From the IMG/VR virus record IMGVR_UViG_3300035698_003924, positions 1 through 64,000 of that record: DNA of 64,000 nucleotides. The stretch is one strand, 5' to 3'. The translations under genes and the position numbers were made by a program. The first letter of the stretch is position 1, and each line of letters opens with the position of its first letter. The DNA comes from a virus. The notes below the pieces were generated by a model, which was not told where the DNA came from, did not search any database, and was given only the letters and a program-made list of their open reading frames with translations. Positions 9,852 to 17,722 of this stretch are shown one piece after another.

Positions 9852-11589
9852 GCAGAAACTTATGGAGTTGCGGTTTGGGGTTACCACAACTACGCCCAAG
9901 CCCATATTAGCGCCGGTGCCGCGCCCGCCCAATAAGACAAGTGGCTGTGGGCCGTGTCAGGCTAAGATGCTGGCTGCTACAAAAGCGGCTAGCGGTAGCC
10001 CGATGCGGCTGTCTGTGATTGCAGCGGCGGCTAATGAGGGCAACTGGGTTCGCAGCACCTTTGCCAACGTCGAGGCCGACATGCCAGAGGCAGAGCGTAT
10101 TGTCTGTGATGATGCTTCTACGGACGGGTGCTGTGACGCGCTAGGTGACGCCACTGTCCTACGCTCTAATGTTCGCCGGGGTGCTGGCATGTCCCGTAGC
10201 ATAGCAATGGCGGCAGCCACAGGTAACGTTCTTGCCAGTATCGACCCACATGAAGAATACTCCCCCGGCCTATTTCAGGGCATGGCACAGTTTGTTTTAG
10301 AGAATCAGTGCATCGCCTGTCCGTCAGTAGCCTCTATGGAAGATAGGGCTGCACAGGGATGTGGTGCACATCTGAAGTATGTTGATGAACATGGCTTCCC
10401 GGTTATCAAGTATAATTCAGTCCCGCAGGATAAGAGTCCACGGTTGACCGAAGCCGTAGTTGGTGCCGCGTACTTCATGCCGCGAACAATCTATAACAGG
10501 CTGCCGAGCTGGCCGTCTATCATAGACATATGGGGCTACGAAGAAGAAACGCTGGCTATCTGGGCGTACATGCAGGGGATCAAGACGTATGCCCTACCTG
10601 AACACACGGTGTACCATTACTACCGGGACGGGAAAGTTGTGCCGTGGGGAGGGCCAACAACTGAGGGCATCCTACTCAATGCTCAGGCTGCGCTATTCAT
10701 GCTGTTCGAGCGCGGGACCTATGACGAGCATTTCGCGAAGAATGAGTCACGGATCATTACACCCGCGTTGAAGAACAAATTGGCTTTACTCAAAGCCGGG
10801 ACAGCTTATGATACAGGCCAGTGGAAGATTGGAAAAATCCGCTCGGACGAACAGACTCTAACTGAGTTGCTTCAAATGACTGCCCCGGCCAACCCCAAAG
10901 TATCTGTCATTGTCCCCACATATAATAGAGACGAGCTACTGCAACACGGATTGAAATCATTACGCAGCCAGTCGCTCGACGCCGAGATTATCGTAGTCGA
11001 TGATGGTGGGTCGCACCCGAGCACCACGCGCAAACATTGTGAGACATACGGCGCGAGATACATCCGACTGGAGTCTCCAGACAGACGGGTACCTAGTGTC
11101 CCGATCAATGCCGGGGTTAGGGCTGCGACAGGCGATATCATAGTGCTGACTTGCCCTGAGATTTATCATCTACAGCCCGATACGTTATCCCTACTCGTAG
11201 AGCCGCTGTATATCAATGATACAATACACACAACATGCAAGGGTTGGGATGACTCCGGCGCTGTTCTAACGGCGGTACGGAACGGGGAGACTGTTTCCGC
11301 GCAGATATACAAAAACATGGGCGTGTTGCAAACAGACTTCCCGTTCTTTTTAGCCCTGCACAAGAAACATTTTGAGGCTATCGGCGGCTACGATGAAGGC
11401 TACTTGGGTTGGGGCTTCGAGGATTACGACTTCATCACTCGCATACAGGCACATGGCCTCCATAAGAAAGTTACAGGCGCTGAGATTATCCACTTATCCC
11501 ACGAGCGATTCAATGATGCAGAGTTGCTGAAGCTGAACACCGATAGATTCAATGCTATGAAGGGTACGATTGTGAGGAATCAAAAGTGA
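9817..11589 (+). CDS. Two-domain family 2-type glycosyltransferase
   Basis: I chose ATG 9817 (GAGAGAG upstream) over the TTG at 9814. 590 residues. An N-terminal Cys motif (CGPCQAKM, ~residue 45) precedes a first GT-A domain from ~residue 63 (RLSVIAAAANEG ... IVCDDASTDG ... GAGMSRSIAMAAATG ... IDPHEEY). A second starts at ~359 (PKVSVIVPTYNRDELL ... EIIVVDDGG ... NAGVRAATGDIIVL) and ends in GYDEGYLGWGFEDYDFITRI, the late acidic motif of polypeptide GalNAc/Gal transferase-like GT2 enzymes. These enzymes transfer sugars from nucleotide-sugars. It lies directly behind the Thr-rich adhesin, so a virion-protein acceptor is plausible but unproven. Confidence 0.85.
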   Translation: MPDSPSVEAQLRQKLMELRFGVTTTTPKPILAPVPRPPNKTSGCGPCQAKMLAATKAASGSPMRLSVIAAAANEGNWVRSTFANVEADMPEAERIVCDDASTDGCCDALGDATVLRSNVRRGAGMSRSIAMAAATGNVLASIDPHEEYSPGLFQGMAQFVLENQCIACPSVASMEDRAAQGCGAHLKYVDEHGFPVIKYNSVPQDKSPRLTEAVVGAAYFMPRTIYNRLPSWPSIIDIWGYEEETLAIWAYMQGIKTYALPEHTVYHYYRDGKVVPWGGPTTEGILLNAQAALFMLFERGTYDEHFAKNESRIITPALKNKLALLKAGTAYDTGQWKIGKIRSDEQTLTELLQMTAPANPKVSVIVPTYNRDELLQHGLKSLRSQSLDAEIIVVDDGGSHPSTTRKHCETYGARYIRLESPDRRVPSVPINAGVRAATGDIIVLTCPEIYHLQPDTLSLLVEPLYINDTIHTTCKGWDDSGAVLTAVRNGETVSAQIYKNMGVLQTDFPFFLALHKKHFEAIGGYDEGYLGWGFEDYDFITRIQAHGLHKKVTGAEIIHLSHERFNDAELLKLNTDRFNAMKGTIVRNQK

Positions 11590-12164
11590 TTAAGCAACTG
11601 TATATCTTAGAGGGAGATATTCATCTTGGACCGACTGAAGGTGAGGGCGCGTTTCGTTGTAGTCTTGGTGATATTGTGGGTACTTATGGCAATTCAATAT
11701 GGTGGCTGCCGCTGGAGTATCTCACAGGGGTAAAGATTCTAAATACGCACCCAAGCAAAACTGAACGGGGCGCGTGGCGGGATATCTACGCGCGGCAGAT
11801 TGCGCTTGCTGATGTCCTGCAAGGATTGAAACACTCTATAAAATACTGGCCCAATATCCAGGGCGTTACGGTGGTCCGCCATACCGGAACGTATACGAAC
11901 TATGAGTATATTCGTGGTAGGGCAGACGTCGAGACCCTAACCAATCTGGATACCTACTACCCGGCGTGGATCATGACGGAGTACATATCAGACCCCACTA
12001 AGGTGATGCATTCTCTGCCTTGGGAGACGATGTGTGATGCTTTCAGTGCCGACGGTATCGAGCTTCACCATGATTGTATATGGGGACGTCAATACAGCGC
12101 GGATGTTTGGGGTAATATAAAGCTGCTTGATATAACCGACACGGCTGGTAAGAAATACCTGTAA
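11586..12164 (+). CDS. Hypothetical protein in glycosyltransferase cassette
   Basis: 192 residues, GTG start overlapping the previous stop (GTGA). Rich in Trp, Tyr and His, with motifs such as SIWWLPLEYL and ELHHDCIWGRQYSADVWGN. The family is unknown to me. It is translationally coupled to the upstream glycosyltransferase, so it probably works in the same modification pathway. Confidence 0.65.
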   Translation: MIKQLYILEGDIHLGPTEGEGAFRCSLGDIVGTYGNSIWWLPLEYLTGVKILNTHPSKTERGAWRDIYARQIALADVLQGLKHSIKYWPNIQGVTVVRHTGTYTNYEYIRGRADVETLTNLDTYYPAWIMTEYISDPTKVMHSLPWETMCDAFSADGIELHHDCIWGRQYSADVWGNIKLLDITDTAGKKYL

Positions 12165-12181
12165 CTTCGAGGGAGCAAATT

Positions 12182-12796
12182 GTGGCTAAGAACGCTGGCG
12201 TACACTATCAAGGATTGGACCTGAAGGGCGTGAAGCACGAAGGCCGGGACCGTAGACCAGAGTATGATCTGATTTTCCCTGACGGTGTGGTGGGTCAGAG
12301 CATCTTGGACATTGGCTGCAACATCGGCTACTATGTCTTTGAGGCATGGGCCAACGGCGCTTCACGCTGTATGGGTGTTGATCGCTCTACGGAGTACCAT
12401 CTCAAGTCGCTGCAGCTACTTGCAAAACTAGGCAACCCCGACACGCTGGCTTTCACATTGGCGAACACGCGCGTATGGAATCCGGATCAGCTCTACGATA
12501 CAGTCCTGTGTCTGAATGTTCTACATCACTGTGTAACCAAAGATAGGGCTGTTGTTCTACTGAAACAGTTGGACAGCTGGTCAACGAAGCGTATCGTCTT
12601 AGTCCTCACACCCGTAGGCGAAACACCGCCAGCTATCGAGGGCGGAGACACCTGGGCTATCGAACGTTGCGCTAAGGATATTCCCCGCGTGAGACTGATG
12701 CCTGAGTTCATGCAGGAGTTGTGGCCCAACTATACCGTAACATCCTGCCCGTCAATCGTCAACGAGGGCCGGACGATTGTGAGTATCGTGAAATGA
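12182..12796 (+). CDS. Class I SAM-dependent methyltransferase
   Basis: 204 residues; GTG start at 12182 preceded by GAGGGAG. Motif I is clear (SILDIGCNIGYYVFEAWANGASRCMGVD, ~residues 40-67), and a post-motif LCLNVLHHC corresponds to motif IV. Proteins with this profile methylate small molecules, sugars or proteins using S-adenosylmethionine. In this cassette a sugar or glycan O-methyltransferase role is likely but inferred. Confidence 0.8.
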   Translation: MAKNAGVHYQGLDLKGVKHEGRDRRPEYDLIFPDGVVGQSILDIGCNIGYYVFEAWANGASRCMGVDRSTEYHLKSLQLLAKLGNPDTLAFTLANTRVWNPDQLYDTVLCLNVLHHCVTKDRAVVLLKQLDSWSTKRIVLVLTPVGETPPAIEGGDTWAIERCAKDIPRVRLMPEFMQELWPNYTVTSCPSIVNEGRTIVSIVK

Positions 12797-13035
12797 AACT
12801 CGGCCCGGATTCCACATTGATAGCTCCGCACAGAGGTAAGCCGCCTGTGTGCCCCGAAGGCTATATACGCGACGGTGATCCCTTTGTGTTCATACCTATA
12901 CTACCGGCTTGCAGCCACCGTATAACTAAGAAAGTCAAGTCAGCCTGTTGCCCCGGTCAGGGATTGAGGTGGTGTTCTTTGAAAGAATGTACCCGCTGTA
13001 ATACACTGTGTCTGGAGTGTGTGGACTATGCATAA
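12793..13035 (+). CDS. Small Cys-rich protein
   Basis: 80 residues; ATGA overlap with the methyltransferase fixes the start at 12793. It has about ten cysteines (VCPEGY ... ACSHR ... SACCPGQGLRWCSLKECTRCNTLCLECVD), suggesting bound zinc. Similar short Cys-rich proteins with a CPEGY-like opening are seen among phage tail-associated genes, but I do not know a function. It overlaps the next glycosyltransferase by 8 bp. Confidence 0.6.
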   Translation: MKLGPDSTLIAPHRGKPPVCPEGYIRDGDPFVFIPILPACSHRITKKVKSACCPGQGLRWCSLKECTRCNTLCLECVDYA

Positions 13036-13780
13036 ATGCACTATACTTATGACCACATACCAGCGTGATGCCCTGCTGGAGTTGGGCCTACAGAGCCTAG
13101 CCAATCAGGACTTAGCCAGCAAAGACGTAGAAATTCTCGTGTTGGACGATTGTGCGAATCCCGATACGAGTACCAGAGCTATTGCTACGCAGCATGGCGC
13201 ACAGTATCTAGCCACATCATCCGGCGATCCTAACTGGAGGATACCCGGATTCGCATTGAACATTGGTGTACAGCGCAGCGATTCAGAGTATATTATCATA
13301 TCTTGTGCCGAGATGTATCATGTCGATGAAGAAACAGTCTCGGATCTAATAGGTATCCTCGATCAGGATAAGGACGCCATTGCCATAACCGGCGGCAAGA
13401 ACGACGTGCGCGGTAGGTATCTGGCTGAACTCACTACGACAGGTAAGCATGATCTGTCAGCATACCAAGATTGTGCAGATCTGAAAACACATCTGCCGTT
13501 CTTCATGGGTATGCACCGCAATGTTTTCATGAGCGTACGCGGCTACGACGAGGACTTCACAGGTCAGGCTTGGGACGACAATGATTTAGTTGATCGGCTG
13601 CTGCTTTACGGCTGCGAGTACACCCAAGCAGAGTCCCGTGTCGTACACCTGTATCATGGCCGGCAGTCATTAGGCCGTGAGGAAGATCATAAGGAACGGT
13701 GGGCGCGTAACTTGCGCCTGTACACTGAACGTAAAGGTGTTATACTCCGCAACATCGGCAAACATTGGGGGACATTGTAA
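13028..13780 (+). CDS. Family 2-type glycosyltransferase
   Basis: 250 residues from ATG 13028; an upstream GTG at 13019 is possible but lies deeper in the previous gene. Single GT-A domain: CTILMTTYQRDALLELGLQSL at the start, EILVLDDCANPDTSTR, NIGVQRSDSEYIIISCAEMYH, and a C-terminal GYDEDFTGQAWDDNDLVDRLL. It resembles the second domain of the 9817-11589 enzyme, so the two are probably paralogues within the cassette. Confidence 0.82.
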   Translation: MHKCTILMTTYQRDALLELGLQSLANQDLASKDVEILVLDDCANPDTSTRAIATQHGAQYLATSSGDPNWRIPGFALNIGVQRSDSEYIIISCAEMYHVDEETVSDLIGILDQDKDAIAITGGKNDVRGRYLAELTTTGKHDLSAYQDCADLKTHLPFFMGMHRNVFMSVRGYDEDFTGQAWDDNDLVDRLLLYGCEYTQAESRVVHLYHGRQSLGREEDHKERWARNLRLYTERKGVILRNIGKHWGTL

Positions 13781-13781
13781 A

Positions 13782-14315
13782 ATGTTCATCTCTCTTCCAG
13801 ACTGGATACAATACGAGACTGAAGGCCACGACGTTGTTGTGGAGTTTGGCGCGGGTCTTTTCAAGCGTATCAACCTCGTGGACTGCCCCTACCGCATCGG
13901 TATCGAAATCTCTGAGAAGTATATTGCAGAAGCCGGAAAACTCGGGCGGCTAAAAGACTGTGCAGCCGTCTGCGGTGACATACGGGAATACTACAAACTG
14001 ATACCCCACTGTACGTATGACTGCGCTATGATTATTGACGTACTAGAACACCTGCCCGCCAAGGATGCTAAGCAGTTCATAGCCAGCTTGCAACGAAACT
14101 TCAATAAAATCTTGTTGATGATACCCGCTGGCAGGTATATTCAGCAGGGCGACCCCACTGGCTTCGGCGAGCATGAGTACCAGACGCATCGGAGCTACTG
14201 GAAAGTTCCCGATATTGTGAAGATGGGCTTCCAGGAAATTATACTCATGCCCGGTTACCATAAGATCGCACCCAAAACAGGTTGTATATTTGCCACTTGG
14301 AGGAATGATGGATAA
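13782..14315 (+). CDS. SAM-dependent methyltransferase
   Basis: 177 residues from ATG 13782, just after the previous stop. VVVEFGAGLFKRI is motif I, GIEIS holds the acidic residue that contacts the ribose, and CAMIIDVLEHLP is the motif IV region typical of class I methyltransferases. The C-terminus contains GEHEYQTHRSYW, as in small-molecule or sugar methyltransferases. Substrate unknown; its place between a glycosyltransferase and a radical SAM enzyme suggests glycan tailoring. Confidence 0.75.
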   Translation: MFISLPDWIQYETEGHDVVVEFGAGLFKRINLVDCPYRIGIEISEKYIAEAGKLGRLKDCAAVCGDIREYYKLIPHCTYDCAMIIDVLEHLPAKDAKQFIASLQRNFNKILLMIPAGRYIQQGDPTGFGEHEYQTHRSYWKVPDIVKMGFQEIILMPGYHKIAPKTGCIFATWRNDG

Positions 14316-15261
14316 CAAGCAAGCATTTGTATCTGCCGGGCAACTCCCTTGGAAGCTTATCAAGAATCATCCAGACATGGTGTCAGCTGATGGGGTAATC
14401 ACACCGGTACATTTGCAGTTCAGCCCGACGAATAAGTGCAATGGCAACTGCACATGGTGCTCATGCTGTAACGAGGACAGGTCGCTAGAGTTGCCGATAA
14501 GCGAGATTGCGGATATCGCTGAGTACTTCGGCAGCTTGGATACCCAGGCGGTGACTATCACGGGCGGCGGCGAACCCACTATGCACCCGGAGTTCGATGC
14601 TATCATACGGCTATTCGAGCAACAGTCTATCGCCGTGGGACTGGTGACCAATGGTATCATACTGTCTAAGACTACAGATGATCTTACGTACCTCGATGAA
14701 GCTATGACGTGGATGCGCATATCCGTGACAGATACCGAGGGCAATTACGACTATAACCGGATTGTCAGAATCTGCAATAAGCTGCCCAACGTAGACGTTG
14801 GTATCAGCTTTGTGGTTGGCCATGAGGTCAACATGTCCACGGCTCGTGGTGTCTGTAACATCGCTACCGCGATTGACAACATCACGCATATCCGTTTCGT
14901 CCAAGATATCATGGACCCAGACAATGTGCAGATGCGGCGAGTACAGCGGGAGTGCAGCGGCATCACTGATAAGGCAATCTTCCAGTACCGAGATACCTTC
15001 ACCGGTGGCTCAGAGTGTTGCGGCATAAGTCTACTGAAGCCCGTGCTTTGGGCTGACGGTTACATCTACCCATGCTGCGGGGTGCAGTATGCATCAGACG
15101 ATCTACACCACATGCCAGAATCCTACCGTATGTGCAAGTGGACACAGTTTGAAGGTGCGGCCTCCTTCAACGGTACCCGCTGCAAGAAGTGCTACTATAA
15201 GAGCTACAATGATTGTCTGGAATCATTGCAAGGGGAGTTGAAACATGAAGCCTTCGTGTAA
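14308..15261 (+). CDS. Radical SAM enzyme with SPASM/Twitch-like C-terminus
   Basis: 317 residues from ATG 14308, overlapping the previous gene by 8 bp. C44-x3-C48-x2-C51 (TNKCNGNCTWC) is the radical SAM [4Fe-4S] motif, followed by TITGGGEPTMHPEF, the glycine-rich SAM-binding motif. The C-terminal third has a second set of cysteines (SECCGIS ... YIYPCCGVQYA ... CKKCYYKSYNDC), as in SPASM or Twitch auxiliary-cluster domains. Such enzymes cross-link or epimerise peptides or dehydrogenate sugars. In this cassette it could modify the adhesin or its glycan (inference). Confidence 0.85.
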   Translation: MDNKQAFVSAGQLPWKLIKNHPDMVSADGVITPVHLQFSPTNKCNGNCTWCSCCNEDRSLELPISEIADIAEYFGSLDTQAVTITGGGEPTMHPEFDAIIRLFEQQSIAVGLVTNGIILSKTTDDLTYLDEAMTWMRISVTDTEGNYDYNRIVRICNKLPNVDVGISFVVGHEVNMSTARGVCNIATAIDNITHIRFVQDIMDPDNVQMRRVQRECSGITDKAIFQYRDTFTGGSECCGISLLKPVLWADGYIYPCCGVQYASDDLHHMPESYRMCKWTQFEGAASFNGTRCKKCYYKSYNDCLESLQGELKHEAFV

Positions 15262-17722
15262 GCCAATATTCTGGACATGTTGTGACACAGCGGTGCTAGA
15301 GTTCATCGACGCGAATAGGGTACTACAAGACCTGAGTCGCGAGTATGACTTCTACTTCATGTGCTCAGGTACCAGTCTCCCACGCGTACGGGAGCTGTAC
15401 CGAGGCCACCACATCAAGTGTATCAATGACTTCTGTGTGAAGGCTAACACGCTGTTCACGCTACTGCGACGCCGCAACGACTATGATGTGGTGATCCGCG
15501 TGGACATGGATGCTATACTTTTCAACGTGCCGGATTTGCTGAACCGGGCACAGGCGGCTGTAGACGCTAAGGTAATCATCGGCAACCAGTCACCCGACAA
15601 ACGCTACGACTATATCCGAGGCGGCTGCAACATTAGCTCCCGTGCTGTGATCGAGACGATAGGTCGTCTATACTCGGACAATCCGCTAGAGTTTGATCCG
15701 GTGTATAGCGACGCAGCGGTAGCGGCAGGTGCTGTCCTTGATAGGCAGCCGATCTTTGAGGAGAGCTTGGTCTATGGCGGTACCGCCCCGACGTGGCACC
15801 CGTTGAAGTACGGCGGGAACCCACCCACGATAGCTCAGTTCAAGACCAACATCGCTGGCTACGTCAAGCCCGAGCCAGTGGCTGCACCTGCACCCGCGCC
15901 CACCGGGAATAAGATACCGAAACACATGCACTTCTTTTGGGGCGACAGCCCTATGTCGTGGATGAGGTATATGACGTTGCAGTCCTTCTGTAAAACGAAT
16001 CCCGACTGGGAGACTACGCTACATACGTCCGCCGCAGCGATAACAAAGAAGCCCTGGCATGAACACAACACCCAGGATTTCTTCAATTACACCGGCGAGG
16101 ATTATCGTAGCCGCCTAAGCGACTTGCCCATCAACATCGAGACTGACTGGAAGCCGCCAGCAGGATTCAGTGAAACACCCATCAATGTCTGTGCCTCACA
16201 TCAGAGCAACTTCTTCAAGTGGACTACACTGGCCACTCAGGGCGGCTGGTACTCCGACATGGACATACTCTTTGTCAAGAGTCTGAATCCACTGGCCGAA
16301 CGCATGGAGGATAGGTCAGTAGACACTGGCATCTGTTTCGATGGCCGGAGTCTACTCATCGGCTTCATGTGTTCCACACCTGATAACAGATTCTTTGCTG
16401 ATATAGCGAAGGCCGCACACGAGAGTTACAATGTGAACAACTACCAGTGTGCGGGTGTCCACGCTGCGTATGCGGCGATATACGGCATGGAAGGCCGTAA
16501 AAAGATGAATGGCGCAGAGATACTCCAGGATATTGAAAGCAGGTACCCCTACCTGGAGCTGTATAGTATCCCGACGCAGTACGTGTACCCCTGGTACTAT
16601 AATAGTTTGGATAAGGTCTATCAGGAGAGCCACGACCTGCCCGAAGATACACTGGGTATCCACTGGTACGGTGGCGACCCACTATCGCAGAAGTACAATA
16701 GCGTTCTGACGGATCAGAACTATGGCATCTACAAGAGTACATTTTGCAGGTACGCGCGTGAGGTGATACCGATTGACGCACGGGTCGCCCCGGTCAAAGA
16801 TACCGAGATTAAGTTAATCAGGCAGCCGGTATTCGCGGCTGAAGTGGAACCTATCCCCAAACATATGCACCTATTTTGGGGTAGTAGCCCGCTGTCTTGG
16901 CTCCGGTATCTGACACTCGAGTCCTTTTGTAAAACGAATCCCGACTGGAAGGTCACGTTGCACACGTCCTCCAGTTGCAACGACGTGGATAAGCCCTGGG
17001 GTGATGCTAATTTTCAGGACTTCTTCGCGTACACCGGTCCAGACTATATGCCACTGGCATCGAAGCTGCCCATCACGGTGGACAGCAACTGGGGTCCACC
17101 TGCGGGCTACGAGCCATTGCCCGATACGATGGGGCCATCGCATAAGAGTAACTTCTTCAAGTGGATGACACTCGCGGAGCAGGGCGGCTGGTATGCTGAC
17201 TTTGACATCCTGTTTCTACGCAGTTTGAATCAGCTGCATGATAAGGTAACAGCATCTAAGGCCACAACCGGCATGACCTTTGATGGTACGAATCTGCTTA
17301 TCGGTTTCATGTTCTCCGTGCCAAATAATCCATTCTTCCGTGAGGTAGCCAAACACGCGTATGGTTGTTACAACCCGGCGAAGTACCAGTGTGTCGGTGG
17401 GCGCTCGATATACTGGATGCTGTACGGTACAGGCTTCGGCGGTGTAATCGGTCACCGTTCGATATGGGATGATCTGACTGTGCTGTATCCGGATTGTAAC
17501 TTTTACAACATACCCATGCACATCGTGTACCCCTGGCCGCATAACCGGATGCGTTGTGTCTTTGAGCGTCGCTACAACATGGGTCAGCTCAACGAGGAGA
17601 CCGTGGGTGTCCACTGGTTTGGCGGCTGTGAACAGGCACAACAGTACAACAATGAGATGTTAGATACCACTATCGGCGACTACGATAACACCTTCACGAT
17701 CCTGAGAGGCGCGCAGCCATGA
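15245..17722 (+). CDS. Three-domain glycosyltransferase (DXD sugar-binding type)
   Basis: 825 residues. Domain 1 (1-205) has VIRVDMDAILF at ~83-93, a DxD metal/sugar-nucleotide motif. After an Ala/Pro linker (~208-220), domains 2 (~222-525) and 3 (~535-823) are clear paralogues. Each starts IPKHMHxFWG and contains FCKTNPDW, SNFFKWxTLAxQGGWYxDxDILF (DxD at ~336 and ~650) and ends with VxWxGG. These two belong to the capsular/mannosyl 'DXD sugar-binding' glycosyltransferase group (Gly_transf_sug-like). Tandem duplication inside one polypeptide suggests processive or two-step sugar addition. Confidence 0.85.
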   Translation: MKPSCKPIFWTCCDTAVLEFIDANRVLQDLSREYDFYFMCSGTSLPRVRELYRGHHIKCINDFCVKANTLFTLLRRRNDYDVVIRVDMDAILFNVPDLLNRAQAAVDAKVIIGNQSPDKRYDYIRGGCNISSRAVIETIGRLYSDNPLEFDPVYSDAAVAAGAVLDRQPIFEESLVYGGTAPTWHPLKYGGNPPTIAQFKTNIAGYVKPEPVAAPAPAPTGNKIPKHMHFFWGDSPMSWMRYMTLQSFCKTNPDWETTLHTSAAAITKKPWHEHNTQDFFNYTGEDYRSRLSDLPINIETDWKPPAGFSETPINVCASHQSNFFKWTTLATQGGWYSDMDILFVKSLNPLAERMEDRSVDTGICFDGRSLLIGFMCSTPDNRFFADIAKAAHESYNVNNYQCAGVHAAYAAIYGMEGRKKMNGAEILQDIESRYPYLELYSIPTQYVYPWYYNSLDKVYQESHDLPEDTLGIHWYGGDPLSQKYNSVLTDQNYGIYKSTFCRYAREVIPIDARVAPVKDTEIKLIRQPVFAAEVEPIPKHMHLFWGSSPLSWLRYLTLESFCKTNPDWKVTLHTSSSCNDVDKPWGDANFQDFFAYTGPDYMPLASKLPITVDSNWGPPAGYEPLPDTMGPSHKSNFFKWMTLAEQGGWYADFDILFLRSLNQLHDKVTASKATTGMTFDGTNLLIGFMFSVPNNPFFREVAKHAYGCYNPAKYQCVGGRSIYWMLYGTGFGGVIGHRSIWDDLTVLYPDCNFYNIPMHIVYPWPHNRMRCVFERRYNMGQLNEETVGVHWFGGCEQAQQYNNEMLDTTIGDYDNTFTILRGAQP

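Noticed and set aside
10920-10935. TATAATAG inside the first glycosyltransferase gene as a promoter
   Set aside because: It lacks TATTTA 21 bp upstream and lies within coding sequence.
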